Shown in pieces: positions 19,519 through 29,901 of a DNA stretch of 51,248 bases (position 1 is its first letter; every line of letters begins with the position of its first letter). Under the pieces are notes generated by a model that worked only from the letters and a program-made list of their open reading frames with translations, did not search any database and was not told the origin of the DNA. Source of the DNA: Mycolicibacillus trivialis (lineage in GTDB: Bacteria; Actinomycetota; Actinomycetes; Mycobacteriales; Mycobacteriaceae); assembly GCF_002102395.1 (NCBI RefSeq), contig NZ_LQPZ01000021.1, positions 1 to 51,248 on the forward strand. The letters are read 5' to 3'. The translations under genes and the position numbers were made by a program.

Positions 19519-20697
19519 TCAAACCGGGCTTTCGTCACAGAGCCGCTTCGGCGGCGCTGGTGGGGACAGGGTCAGCGGCACGCTCTTGCGGGACCGGTGG
19601 GACTGGTCGACGCTGGGCCGCGGTTTCTCTCCGGCGTTCTCCAGCGCCTCGGCGCCGTAGCCCTTGACGCACTCCGGGTCTGGGCCGTCCAGCGGCAAGC
19701 CGGTGAAGAATTTCGCGGCCATGCAGCCGCCCCGGCAACTGTCGAAGAACTCGCAGGTTGCGCACGCACCGGCGGACTGCGGTTCGCGCAATTCCACGAA
19801 GAGCGGCGCATTCTTCCAGACGTTGTCGAAACCGCCGTCGGACAACACGTTTCCGGCCAGGAACCGGTCGTGGATGGCGAACGGGCAGGCGTAGACGTCA
19901 CCGATCGGGTCGATCAGGCAGACCACCCGGCCGGCGCCGCACAGGTTGAGACCGGCCAGCGCGCCGGGCTGTCCCAATCCGGACAGGTGGAAGAACGAGT
20001 CGCCGGTGAGCACCCCGTCGCCCTTGGCGACCAGCCAGTCGTAGAGCTGTTGCTGTTGCGCGGCGGTCGGGTGCAGCTCGTCCCAGACGTCCACCGCACG
20101 ACCCGACGGGCGCAGCCGGGTGATCCGCAGGGTCGCGCCGTACCGGTCTGCGAGCACGGCGAAGTCGTCGAGCTGGTCGATGTTGTGGCGGGTAGCGACG
20201 ACGGAGATCTTGGCGTCCTTGAAGCCCGCGGCGGCAAGGTTTTCCAGCGCCCGGATGGCCATCTCGTAGGAGCCCCGCCCGCGGATCGCATCGTTGACCT
20301 CGGCGGTGGCGCCGTCGAGGGAGATCTGCACGTCGACGTAATCGCTGGCCGCCAGGCGCTCGGCCACCTCCGGGGTGATGCGCAGTCCGTTGGTGGAGAA
20401 CTTCACCCCGACGTGGTGCGCGGTGGCGTAGTCGACCAGCTCCCAGAAGTCGGGCCGCACGGTGGGTTCGCCGCCGCCGATGTTGACGTAGAACACCTGC
20501 ATGCGTTCCAGCTCGTCGATGATGTCCTTGCATTGCTGCGTGGACAGTTCGCGCGGGTCGCGCCGGCCCGACGACGACAGGCAGTGCACACACGCCAGGT
20601 TGCACGCGTAGGTCAGTTCCCAGGTGAGACAGATCGGCGCGTCGAGACCGCTTTCGAACTGGTCCACCAGCCGTGGTACCGGGGCTACCGAAGTCAT
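19519..20697 (-). CDS. mftC: Mycofactocin radical SAM maturase
   Basis: This 392-residue radical SAM/SPASM protein starts at the ATG at 20697 (MTSVAPVPRLVDQFE). CNLACVHC (Cys32, 36, 39) binds the SAM [4Fe-4S] cluster, and the C-terminal SPASM cysteines are seen in the segment ending CATCEFFDSCRGGCMAAK. MftC decarboxylates and crosslinks the Val-Tyr end of MftA, with MftB as chaperone. The start overlaps the mftB stop by 4 bp. An in-frame extension to 20796 lies within mftB and is not real. Confidence 0.97.
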   Translation of the reverse strand: MTSVAPVPRLVDQFESGLDAPICLTWELTYACNLACVHCLSSSGRRDPRELSTQQCKDIIDELERMQVFYVNIGGGEPTVRPDFWELVDYATAHHVGVKFSTNGLRITPEVAERLAASDYVDVQISLDGATAEVNDAIRGRGSYEMAIRALENLAAAGFKDAKISVVATRHNIDQLDDFAVLADRYGATLRITRLRPSGRAVDVWDELHPTAAQQQQLYDWLVAKGDGVLTGDSFFHLSGLGQPGALAGLNLCGAGRVVCLIDPIGDVYACPFAIHDRFLAGNVLSDGGFDNVWKNAPLFVELREPQSAGACATCEFFDSCRGGCMAAKFFTGLPLDGPDPECVKGYGAEALENAGEKPRPSVDQSHRSRKSVPLTLSPPAPPKRLCDESPV

Positions 20698-20987
20698 GTG
20701 TCCTCCCCTGCGATGAGCATGTTGGATCGGGCCAGTACGCCAAGGGCGTGCAGATAGGGCTCGCACTTCTCGTCGTCGACTCCGGCGGCCCGGCACGCCG
20801 AACGGGCGTCCGGATGCTCGTCGAGCGACTTGACGATGTCGACGATGGTGCGGTTCTTCAGAAACGAGAGTTTGCGGGTGCCGAAGTGGTAGAGCAGCGC
20901 GCCGAACGGTTCCGGGCGGACCGACACCTGAGGGTGCAACCGCCAGCGGGCGTCGGGGTCGAAAGCCGGCTCGGCGGTTGCCGCCAC
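20694..20987 (-). CDS. mftB: Mycofactocin peptide chaperone
   Basis: This 97-residue RRE-type (PqqD-like) protein starts at the GTG at 20987, 2 bp after the mftA stop. The winged-helix core includes RPEPFGALLYHFGTRKLSFL and NRTIVDIVKSLDEHPDARSA. It binds MftA and presents it to MftC. The longer frame to 21233 overlaps mftA and the promoter and is spurious. Confidence 0.95.
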   Translation of the reverse strand: MAATAEPAFDPDARWRLHPQVSVRPEPFGALLYHFGTRKLSFLKNRTIVDIVKSLDEHPDARSACRAAGVDDEKCEPYLHALGVLARSNMLIAGEDT

Positions 20988-20989
20988 GC

Positions 20990-21082
20990 TCAGTAGACCC
21001 CGCACATCCCGTCGATGGAGACCTCTTCCACCAGGCTCTCGGTGACGAGTTCGGTGTTCTCGGTCTGCTGGTCCTGGTCCAT
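20990..21082 (-). CDS. mftA: Mycofactocin precursor peptide
   Basis: This 30-residue precursor is [20 protein letters not shown] followed by [10 protein letters not shown]. The invariant IDGMCGVY end is present, with the terminal Val-Tyr that becomes the cofactor. The ATG at 21082 has GAAAGG upstream. It is easily missed because a longer frame opens at 21208. It is the first gene of the minus-strand mft operon. Confidence 0.97.
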   Translation of the reverse strand: MDQDQQTENTELVTESLVEEVSIDGMCGVY

Positions 21083-21108
21083 CTCGATGGCCTTTCGTCG
21101 CCGGGGGC

Positions 21109-21124
21109 TCGACAGTGCTGTCGA
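21109..21124. promoter_or_regulatory. Candidate MftR operator
   Basis: TCGACAG-TG-CTGTCGA is an inverted repeat with 7-bp perfect arms. It lies 27 bp upstream of the mftA ATG, between mftA and the divergent mftR, just downstream of the mftA promoter. TetR-family regulators commonly bind such sites next to their own genes. Confidence 0.6.
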
Positions 21125-21141
21125 ATCGGTCACAGTCGGCC

Positions 21142-21170
21142 ATAATATGGCATCGGGTGCCACAAGTGAA
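21142..21170 (-). promoter_or_regulatory. Candidate promoter of mftA
   Basis: On the minus strand TTCACT (21165-21170) and TATTAT (21142-21147) are 17 bp apart. The same A/T-rich block read on the plus strand (CATAAT, 21141-21146) could serve as the -10 of mftR, so the two promoters may face each other across one box. Confidence 0.5.
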
Positions 21171-21183
21171 GGCGGGTGATCGG

Positions 21184-21801
21184 ATGCGGCAGGGCCCGGC
21201 ACGGCCACGGGCGGGACGCCGCCGTTCCACCACGCCGCATCAGATCAGCGACGTGGCCATCGACTTGTTCACCGAGCACGGTTTCGACGAGGTCAGTGTC
21301 GAGGACGTGGCCCAGGCCGCCGGCATCGCCCGACGCACCCTGTTCCGCTACTACGTGTCGAAGAACGCCATCCCGTGGGGCGAGTTCGACACCCACCTGC
21401 AGCAGTTGCGCGAGCTCCTCGACTCCGTCGAGCCCGACGTCCCGCTGCGCGATGCACTGCGCGATGCACTGTTGACGTTCAACACCTTTGAGGAGCCCGA
21501 GGCGTTGCGGCACCGCCGTCGCATGCGAGTCATCCTGCAGACCGCGGAACTCCAAGCGTATTCGATGACGATGTACGCCGGGTGGCGTGAGGTGATCGCG
21601 GCGTTCGTGGCCCGCCGCTGCGGGCTGGCGGTCACCGACCTGCGCCCGCAGACGGTCGCGTGGACGATGCTCGGGGTGGCGTTGAGCGCCTACGAGCGGT
21701 GGCTGGCCGACGAGTCGGTGGCCTTGCCGCAGGCACTCGGCGAGGCGTTCGACGTCGTGTGCGGCGGCTTCGACGGCCTCGACGCCGCCGGGCCGGACTA
21801 G
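21184..21801 (+). CDS. mftR: TetR regulator of the mycofactocin operon
   Basis: This is 205 residues from the ATG at 21184; GTG codons at 21157 and 21166 would add 9 or 6 residues. The HTH region is [20 protein letters not shown] then [20 protein letters not shown], with [14 protein letters not shown] as in MftR proteins. MftR represses mft genes and is reported to respond to long-chain acyl-CoAs. It is divergent from mftA, sharing a 101-bp control region. Its 3' end runs into a 20-bp tandem repeat. Confidence 0.93.
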   Translation: MRQGPARPRAGRRRSTTPHQISDVAIDLFTEHGFDEVSVEDVAQAAGIARRTLFRYYVSKNAIPWGEFDTHLQQLRELLDSVEPDVPLRDALRDALLTFNTFEEPEALRHRRRMRVILQTAELQAYSMTMYAGWREVIAAFVARRCGLAVTDLRPQTVAWTMLGVALSAYERWLADESVALPQALGEAFDVVCGGFDGLDAAGPD

Positions 21802-21870
21802 GCAGCGCCGCGTCGGACTGAGCAGCGCCGCGTCGGACTAGGCGTCGTCGCGTCGGACTAGGCGTCGTCG
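21791..21870. repeat. 20-bp tandem repeat across two convergent gene ends
   Basis: Three successive 20-bp units (21801-21820, 21821-21840, 21841-21860) with partial units on both sides each contain CGTCGGACT. They span the mftR stop and the stop of the convergent reductase, and each unit brings a stop codon such as TAG or TGA. Confidence 0.85.
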
Positions 21871-23051
21871 CCGAGCACGTCGGCGATCGGTGCGCCGGCG
21901 GCGATCTTGGCCCGGGTCTTCATCACCGGGCCGGGCATGCCGGCCCCGACCACGCCGATTACCGCACCGTCGCGCTCGTAGTAGGCGAGGAATCTGCGGC
22001 CGTCGTCCTCGACCAGGTGCACGGTGTCGTCGGCTGCCGGCTCCCCCAGGCACTGGAACTTGATGTCGTACTGGTCGCTCCAGAAGTAGGGAACGACCAC
22101 GGTGGCAGGCTTGTCGCCGCCGAGCAGCGCAGGCACCACGACCCGCGCCTGGTCGGCGACATTGCTCCAATGCTCCACCCGCACTTGGTGCCCGGACTTG
22201 TCCCGCCAGGACGCCACATCGCCGAGCGCCCACACGTCCGGAGCGCTGGTTCGGCCGACCTCGTCGCAGAGCACCCCGTTGTCGAGATCGATGCCGCTAT
22301 CGGCGAGCCATTCGGTGGCCGGCCTCGAACCGATGCCGACCACGACCAGGTCGGTGTCGATCTCGCTGTCGTCGCTGAGCACCACCGACTCCACCCGGCC
22401 GTGCCCGCGCACCCGCGCGACCCCGACGCCGGTGCGCACGTCGACCCCCTCGGCGCGGTGCAACCGGGCCACCAGTTCGCCGATGCGCCAACCGAGCACC
22501 GAGGCCAGCGGTGCGGGCTGCGGTTCGACCAACACGACCTCGACGCCCAGCCCGCGTAGGCTGGCCGCCACCTCGCAGCCGATGAAGCCGGCACCGATGA
22601 CCACCGCGTGCCGCGCCGAGCCGGCTGCCTGGCGCAACGCCAGGCTCTCCTCGAACGAACGCAGCACCCGGATGCCCTCCAGGTCCGGCATGTCCGGGAT
22701 GCGGCGCGGCACCAGCCCGGTGGCGATGATCAGCTGGTCATAGGCCACCGTGGTGCCGTCGGCGAGTGCCACGGTGTGCGCGGCGGTGTCCACCCCGGTC
22801 GCGCGGGCGCCCAGGCGCACCGTGATCTCGCGTTCGTCGTAGAACTCCTGCGGCTTGAGGGTGACGTCGTCGACCTCACCACGCAACAGGTCCTTGGACA
22901 GCGGCGGGCGGTCGTAGGGCAGGTGGTCCTCTTCGCTGAGGATCGTGATGGCGCCGTCGTACTCGGCGCGGCGCAGCTGCTCGGCGGTGCGCACGGCGGC
23001 CAGTCCGCCGCCGACGATCACGATCCCGGCACTCCCGGTGCTTGTGCTCAT
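21858..23051 (-). CDS. FAD-dependent NAD(P)H reductase (ferredoxin reductase type)
   Basis: This is 397 residues from the ATG at 23051 (MSTSTGSAGIVIVGGGLAAV). The first GxGxxG-type FAD motif is at 10-15, LPYDRPPLSKDLLRGE is the rhodocoxin/putidaredoxin reductase signature, AVVIGAGFIGCEVAASLRGLG is the NAD(P)H site and APDVWALGDVA the second FAD motif; a C-terminal reductase domain follows. It would pass electrons from NAD(P)H to a ferredoxin. Its position beside the mycofactocin cluster is shared with other mycobacteria. No Shine-Dalgarno is visible, and a TATGAA box lies 6 nt before the ATG, so it may be leaderless. Confidence 0.93.
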   Translation of the reverse strand: MSTSTGSAGIVIVGGGLAAVRTAEQLRRAEYDGAITILSEEDHLPYDRPPLSKDLLRGEVDDVTLKPQEFYDEREITVRLGARATGVDTAAHTVALADGTTVAYDQLIIATGLVPRRIPDMPDLEGIRVLRSFEESLALRQAAGSARHAVVIGAGFIGCEVAASLRGLGVEVVLVEPQPAPLASVLGWRIGELVARLHRAEGVDVRTGVGVARVRGHGRVESVVLSDDSEIDTDLVVVGIGSRPATEWLADSGIDLDNGVLCDEVGRTSAPDVWALGDVASWRDKSGHQVRVEHWSNVADQARVVVPALLGGDKPATVVVPYFWSDQYDIKFQCLGEPAADDTVHLVEDDGRRFLAYYERDGAVIGVVGAGMPGPVMKTRAKIAAGAPIADVLGDDA

Positions 23052-23057
23052 CAGATG

Positions 23058-23083
23058 TTCATACCCGATCGGCAGGCCGATCG
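23058..23083 (-). promoter_or_regulatory. Promoter and 18-bp palindrome of the FAD reductase gene
   Basis: CGATCGGC-AG-GCCGATCG (23066-23083) has perfect 8-bp arms. It sits immediately upstream of a TATGAA -10-like box (23058-23063 on the minus strand), where a bound repressor would block RNA polymerase. Confidence 0.55.
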
Positions 23084-23141
23084 CGCACCCACCGGGGCGG
23101 AACCGGCGCAAAAAGTGTGCGACCCCTCCCCCGGCGCGGGA

Positions 23142-23161
23142 TAAAAATAATCGGGTATACC
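23142..23161 (+). promoter_or_regulatory. Candidate -10 region of the membrane-protein gene
   Basis: TAAAAT (23142-23147) lies in the only A/T-rich block of this intergenic region, followed by the small palindrome GGTATACC (23154-23161). A clear -35 was not found. Confidence 0.35.
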
Positions 23162-23185
23162 GCAAACCCGCCGAAAGGGCCGACG

Positions 23186-23737
23186 ATGAACCCGATTCCC
23201 CCGCCGCGCGCGGACGACAGGACAACCACCGGCGTGGTCGCGGCGGGTCAGCCGCAAACCTGGGGTCGCGCACTGGCCCGCCCCACCGGCGCCACCCTCG
23301 CCCAACACGCCATCTCGGTCTTCGGGCTCGGTGCCGGACTGGCGGTGGCGCGCTGGCTGGTCGGCGGCGACTCGGGCGGCAACGCGGTGGCCGCAGGCAC
23401 CCGGTTCTTCGTGGCCTGGATGGTGCTGGGCACCGTGGTGCTGGCGCTGGTCGCCGCGGTCAAATGGGTCGTTGTCCCGGCGAGTTTCGCGAAGAAGATG
23501 CCGGTCGGCTCCGCGATGACCGCGTGGCTTGGGCAGGAAAGCATCGCCGTGCAGATCGGCGATTACCGCCATCACGCGGAGTTGGGGCCCAAATCGCGGG
23601 TGGCGATGCGCGACGGGGTGATGGTGGTCGTGGCCGGCACGGAGAAGAAGCCGACCGTGTTCATCGTCCCGCGCGAGTTGGTGCCGGCGCAGCTCGCCGA
23701 ACACTACCTGCACCGGTACGGGCCGGATAAGGGCTAG
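23186..23737 (+). CDS. Predicted membrane protein, unknown function
   Basis: This is 183 residues from the ATG at 23186, with GAAAGG upstream. After a proline-rich cytosolic N-terminus of about 30 residues there are two hydrophobic segments (around 45-65 with AISVFGLGAGLAVARWLVG, and 80-100 with FFVAWMVLGTVVLALVAAVK). The C-terminal 75 residues are soluble, with a VMVVVAGTEKKPTVFIVPRE stretch. I do not recognise the family. Its stop and that of the convergent secreted protein share one CTAG palindrome. Confidence 0.75.
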   Translation: MNPIPPPRADDRTTTGVVAAGQPQTWGRALARPTGATLAQHAISVFGLGAGLAVARWLVGGDSGGNAVAAGTRFFVAWMVLGTVVLALVAAVKWVVVPASFAKKMPVGSAMTAWLGQESIAVQIGDYRHHAELGPKSRVAMRDGVMVVVAGTEKKPTVFIVPRELVPAQLAEHYLHRYGPDKG

Positions 23738-24195
23738 GCAGGCGGCGGCAGTTCACCCGGCTGGGGCTGTTCACCCGGCGGCGGCAGTTCACCCGGCTGG
23801 GGCTGTTCACCCGGGGGTGGCTGTTCACCGGGCGGCGGCGCCGGTTCGCCGGGGATCGCCCCGTCGCAGCCACCGGGCGGGGGCGGCGCCGGGAACAGGT
23901 TGTTGCCGCTGTCGCCCACGCAGTCGTAGTGGTAGGTCACGCCGATCCCGATGAAGCCGTTGTCGACCCACTGGTGCCAGTAGGATCCGTCGGGGTATTT
24001 CGCGCCGTCACAGACGCCCATCGCGCCGCCCAGACCGGCGCCGCCGGCACCGAATTGTCCACCCGGACAGAAGTTCCTGGTGATGTCCGGCTGGTGCGGG
24101 TCTGGCGGGTCGGCCACCGCGGCTGGTGCCGCCAGCGTCATCGCCGCCGCGGCCAAACCGCCGACCAACGCTCCGATCACGGCGAATTTCGCCAT
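23734..24195 (-). CDS. Exported proline-rich protein
   Basis: This is 153 residues from the ATG at 24195, with AAGGAG upstream. The signal peptide covers about residues 1-30 (MAKFAVIGALVGGLAAAAMT, then an Ala-rich cleavage region AVADPPDP). The mature domain has four cysteines and glycine-rich segments (GAGGAGLGGAMGVCDGAKYP, GVTYHYDCVGDSGNNL). The last 45 residues repeat PPPGEQPQPGEL, encoded by 36-bp DNA repeats. Function unknown; a cell-wall or surface location is likely from the signal and Pro-rich tail. Confidence 0.8.
   Translation of the reverse strand: MAKFAVIGALVGGLAAAAMTLAAPAAVADPPDPHQPDITRNFCPGGQFGAGGAGLGGAMGVCDGAKYPDGSYWHQWVDNGFIGIGVTYHYDCVGDSGNNLFPAPPPPGGCDGAIPGEPAPPPGEQPPPGEQPQPGELPPPGEQPQPGELPPPA
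23741..23812. repeat. Two perfect 36-bp tandem repeats
   Basis: Units 23741-23776 and 23777-23812 are identical, and a degenerate third copy follows. Each encodes 12 residues of the proline-rich tail of the exported protein. Such perfect repeats tend to vary in copy number between strains. Confidence 0.9.
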
Positions 24196-24260
24196 CGCCC
24201 TGCTCCTTTCGTTCCCCTCAGTGGCGGGGACACCGGCACCGTTGCGCACACGGTGACAGG

Positions 24261-25208
<948 letters not shown>

Positions 25209-25227
25209 TCAGCCGAGAATCACCGGG

Positions 25228-26418
<1,191 letters not shown>

Positions 26419-26522
26419 TTCTGTGTCCTCCTGGACTAATCGATGCCTGTTACAGCAGGGTTGATGTTTTCAGTTGTGCCGCGGTGGTGACCGGGCAAGG
26501 TTACTCCGGGTGGGTCGGCTAC

Positions 26523-26661
26523 GCTTACTCGCCCGTCGCCTTCGCCGTGCTCACCGGCCGGTTCCGGACTCGCAAGCCTCGCTTACTCGCCCGTCGCCTT
26601 CGCCGTGCTCGCTGCTCGGCTCCGCGCTCGTTCGCATGCTCACTCGCCCGTCGCCTTCGCG
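26523..26661. repeat. 57-58 bp tandem repeat derived from the fusA 3' end
   Basis: A 30-bp block at 26523-26552 recurs perfectly at 26581-26610, and 24 bp of it, with one mismatch, recurs at 26638-26661, which is the 3' end of fusA including its stop codon. The sequences between the blocks are also related. The fusA tail (AKATGE-stop) has apparently been copied twice into the fusA-tuf spacer. The rest of the spacer (26419-26522) holds the tuf RBS and no clear promoter. Confidence 0.85.
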
Positions 26662-28745
26662 ATGATCTCCTTGGACACCTGCGCCGGAACCTCGGCGTAG
26701 GAGTCGAACACCATCGTGTAGTTAGCCCGGCCCTGAGACTTCGACCGCAGGTCGCCGACGTAGCCGAACATCTCCGACAGCGGGACCTGTGCCTTGACGA
26801 CACGGGCGCCGCTACGCTCCTCCATGGCCTGGATCTGGCCGCGGCGGGAGTTCAAATCACCGATCACGTCGCCCATGTACTCCTCGGGCGTGGTGACCTC
26901 GACGGCCATGATCGGTTCCAGGATCACCGGCTGCGCGGCCGCAGCGGCCTTCTTCAGCACCTGCGACCCGGCGATCTTGAACGCCATCTCCGAGGAGTCG
27001 ACGTCGTGGTACTGACCGTCGAGCAGGGTGAGCTTCAGGTTCACCAGCGGGTAGCCGGCCAGCACGCCGTAGGCCATGGCGTCCTGCGCCCCGGCGTCCA
27101 CCGACGGGATGTACTCCCGCGGGATGCGACCGCCGGTGACCTTGTTCTCGAATTCGTAGGTCGCGCCGTCCTCGCCGACAAAAGGCGCCACGGTGACGAT
27201 GACCTTCGCGAACTGCCCCGAGCCACCGGTCTGCTTCTTGTGGGTGAACTCCACGTTCTCCACCGTGCGTTTGATGGTCTCGCGGTAGGCCACCTGCGGC
27301 TTGCCGACGTTGGCCTCGACCTTGAACTCGCGGCGCATCCGGTCCACCAGGATGTCCAGGTGCAGCTCGCCCATCCCGCCGATCACGGTCTGGCCGGTCT
27401 CCTGGTCCAGGTGCACCTTGAAGGTCGGGTCCTCCTCGGCGAGCTTCTGGATCGCCAGCGACAGTTTCTCCTGGTCGCTCTTGGTCTTCGGCTCGATGGC
27501 CACCTCGATGACCGGATCCGGGAACGTCATCGACTCCAGAACGATCTGCTTGTTGGAGTCGCACAGCGTGTCGCCGGTGGTGGTGTCCTTCAGCCCGATC
27601 ACCGCGTAGATGTGGCCGGCAGACGCCGATTCCACCGGGTTCTCCTTGTTGGAGTGCATCTGGAACAGCTTGCCCAGCCGCTCCTTCTTGCCCTTGGTGG
27701 AGTTGACGATCTGCGCGCCGGACTCGACCTTGCCGGAGTAGACCCGCACGTAGGTGAGCCGGCCGAAGAACGGGTGCACGGCGATCTTGAACGCCAGCGC
27801 GGCGAACGGCTCGTCGACCGACGGCTTGCGGAAGATCTCCTCGGACTCGTCGCCGGGGACGTGCCCGCGCACCGACTCGACATCCAGCGGGGACGGCAGG
27901 TAGTCGATGACCGCGTCGAGCATGGGCTGCACGCCCTTGTTCTTGAACGCGCTGCCGCACAGCACCGGGTACATCTCGCTGGAGACGGTGAGCTTGCGGA
28001 TGGCGCCCTTGATCTCCTCGACCGTGAGGTCCTCACCGCCGAGGTACTTCTCCAGCAGCGCCTCATCGGTCTCGGCGACCGACTCCAGCAGTTCCCCGCG
28101 GTACTGCTCGACCTTGTCGGCGAGGTCGGCGGGGATCTCCACCGTCTCGTAGGTCTCGCCCATCTTGGTCTCGCCGCGCCACACCTTGGCGGTCATCTCG
28201 ACCAGGTCGACGATGCCCTCGAAGTCGTTCTCCGCACCGATCGGCAGCTGGATGACCAGCGGCTTGGCGCCGAGGCGGTCCCGGATGGTGCCGACGGTGA
28301 AGTAGAAGTCCGCGCCGAGCTTGTCCATCTTGTTGACGAAGCAGATCCGCGGCACGTCGTACTTGTCGGCCTGACGCCACACCTGCTCGGACTGCGGCTC
28401 CACGCCCTCCTTGCCGTCGAAGACGGCCACCGCACCGTCGAGCACCCGCAGGCTGCGCTCCACCTCGACGGTGAAGTCGACGTGGCCGGGGGTGTCGATG
28501 ATGTTGATCTGGTTGTCGTTCCAGAAACAGGTCACCGCGGCGGAGGTGATGGTGATGCCGCGCTCCTGCTCCTGTTCCATCCAGTCGGTGGTGGAGGCGC
28601 CGTCGTGGGTCTCGCCCATCTTGTAGTTGACGCCGGTGTAGAACAGGATCCGCTCGGTCGTCGTCGTCTTGCCGGCGTCGATGTGCGCCATGATGCCGAT
28701 GTTGCGGACCTTGTTCAGGTCGGTCAGCACGTCCTTCTGTGCCAC
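26640..28745 (-). CDS. fusA: Translation elongation factor G
   Basis: This 701-residue EF-G is the translocase of elongation and ribosome recycling. G motifs: AHIDAGKT (20-27), DTPGHVDF (84-91) and NKMD, followed by domain II and the C-terminal EF-G domains ([40 protein letters not shown]). It starts 66 bp after the rpsG stop. Length is normal for the fusA1 type. Confidence 0.99.
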   Translation of the reverse strand: MAQKDVLTDLNKVRNIGIMAHIDAGKTTTTERILFYTGVNYKMGETHDGASTTDWMEQEQERGITITSAAVTCFWNDNQINIIDTPGHVDFTVEVERSLRVLDGAVAVFDGKEGVEPQSEQVWRQADKYDVPRICFVNKMDKLGADFYFTVGTIRDRLGAKPLVIQLPIGAENDFEGIVDLVEMTAKVWRGETKMGETYETVEIPADLADKVEQYRGELLESVAETDEALLEKYLGGEDLTVEEIKGAIRKLTVSSEMYPVLCGSAFKNKGVQPMLDAVIDYLPSPLDVESVRGHVPGDESEEIFRKPSVDEPFAALAFKIAVHPFFGRLTYVRVYSGKVESGAQIVNSTKGKKERLGKLFQMHSNKENPVESASAGHIYAVIGLKDTTTGDTLCDSNKQIVLESMTFPDPVIEVAIEPKTKSDQEKLSLAIQKLAEEDPTFKVHLDQETGQTVIGGMGELHLDILVDRMRREFKVEANVGKPQVAYRETIKRTVENVEFTHKKQTGGSGQFAKVIVTVAPFVGEDGATYEFENKVTGGRIPREYIPSVDAGAQDAMAYGVLAGYPLVNLKLTLLDGQYHDVDSSEMAFKIAGSQVLKKAAAAAQPVILEPIMAVEVTTPEEYMGDVIGDLNSRRGQIQAMEERSGARVVKAQVPLSEMFGYVGDLRSKSQGRANYTMVFDSYAEVPAQVSKEIIAKATGE

Positions 28746-28811
28746 AGAAGTCTTCCTTCGATTAGTTGACGATCGTCTTCGTGTGCGCCGGCCCGCGGGC
28801 GGCGCGGCCGG

Positions 28812-29282
28812 TCACCAGCGGTAGTGCGCGAACGCCCGGTTGGCCTCGGCCATCTTGTGGGTGTCCTCACGGCGTTTGACGGCCGCCCCCAGACCGTTGC
28901 TGGCGTCGAGGATCTCGTTGGCCAGCCGCTCGATCATGGTCTTCTCGCGGCGCTGCCGGGAGAAGTCCACCAGCCAGCGCAGCGCCAGCGTGGTGGACCG
29001 GTCGGGGCGAACCTCGACCGGAACCTGGTAGGTGGCACCACCGACGCGGCGGCTGCGCACCTCCAGCGACGGCTTGACGTTGTCCAGTGCCCGCTTGAGG
29101 GTGATCACCGGGTCGGTGCCGGTCTTGTCGCGGGCCTGCTCCAGCGCCGCGTAGACGATGCGCTCGGCCAGGGACTTCTTACCGCGCACCAGCACCTTGT
29201 TCACCAGCTGGGTGACCAGCTGCGACCCGTAGACCGGGTCACTGACCAGGGGACGCTTGGGAGCGGGACCCTTGCGCGGCAT
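28812..29282 (-). CDS. rpsG: 30S ribosomal protein S7
   Basis: This 156-residue S7 begins [20 protein letters not shown], with [20 protein letters not shown] and the C-terminal [19 protein letters not shown]7 nucleates the 30S head. Its ATG overlaps the rpsL stop by 1 bp. Confidence 0.99.
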   Translation of the reverse strand: MPRKGPAPKRPLVSDPVYGSQLVTQLVNKVLVRGKKSLAERIVYAALEQARDKTGTDPVITLKRALDNVKPSLEVRSRRVGGATYQVPVEVRPDRSTTLALRWLVDFSRQRREKTMIERLANEILDASNGLGAAVKRREDTHKMAEANRAFAHYRW

Positions 29283-29656
29283 CAGCTCTTCTCCTTCTTG
29301 GCGCCGTAGCGGCTGCGAGCCTGCTTGCGGTTCTTGACGCCCTGGGTGTCCAGGGAGCCGCGGATGATCTTGTAGCGCACACCGGGCAGGTCCTTCACCC
29401 GGCCGCCCCGCACCAGCACCATCGAGTGCTCCTGCAGGTTGTGGCCTTCGCCGGGGATGTAGGCGGTGACCTCGACGCCGGTGGTCAGCTTCACACGCGC
29501 CACCTTGCGCAGCGCCGAGTTCGGCTTCTTCGGGGTGGTCGTGTACACGCGGGTGCACACGCCGCGGCGCTGCGGGCTGCCCTTGAGCGCCGCAGTCTTG
29601 ACCTTGGCGGGCTTGTCGCGGCGCCCCTTACGGACCAGCTGCTGAATGGTTGGCAT
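29282..29656 (-). CDS. rpsL: 30S ribosomal protein S12
   Basis: This 124-residue S12 acts in decoding. The [14 protein letters not shown] segment has Lys43 and [17 protein letters not shown] has Lys88, both the streptomycin-sensitive residues. It is the first gene of the rpsL-rpsG-fusA unit, with AGGAAG about 7 bp before the ATG. Confidence 0.99.
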   Translation of the reverse strand: MPTIQQLVRKGRRDKPAKVKTAALKGSPQRRGVCTRVYTTTPKKPNSALRKVARVKLTTGVEVTAYIPGEGHNLQEHSMVLVRGGRVKDLPGVRYKIIRGSLDTQGVKNRKQARSRYGAKKEKS

Positions 29657-29851
29657 CTACCGGCTTCCTGTGTCGCTCCGTTGTTCCTGAAGTATGTTGT
29701 CCTGCAGTTATCCCCGCCGCAGTCGCCTGTGACCGGGTGCGTCGCATGCACCGGCCGCGGAATTCATCCGTTGCGCAATGGACACACGAATCGGCCCGGC
29801 AGCGCACCTTGCGGCGACCCGAGGCGCCGAAAGCGGCCAGGCACGAAGTCC

Positions 29852-29881
29852 TACGATACCCGCCGCTGGTCGGGCAGGTCA
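29852..29881 (-). promoter_or_regulatory. Sigma-A-like promoter of the rpsL operon
   Basis: On the minus strand TTGACC (29876-29881) and TATCGT (29852-29857) are 18 bp apart. The start near 29845 gives a leader of about 190 nt before rpsL. Nothing else is recognised in the 245-bp gap. Confidence 0.7.
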
Positions 29882-29901
29882 AAGCAGCAGGGAGCGCTCC
29901 C

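Noticed and set aside
20694..21233. Long 179-codon version of MftB
   Set aside because: Its N-terminal half reads through mftA and the promoter in another frame; the GTG at 20987 gives the family-sized protein.
26525..26803. 92-codon minus-strand frame ending AKATGE
   Set aside because: It is in another frame of the fusA end; its tail resembles EF-G only because the fusA 3' end is duplicated in the spacer.
26484..28769. 761-codon open frame on the plus strand
   Set aside because: It is antisense to fusA, which is unambiguous.
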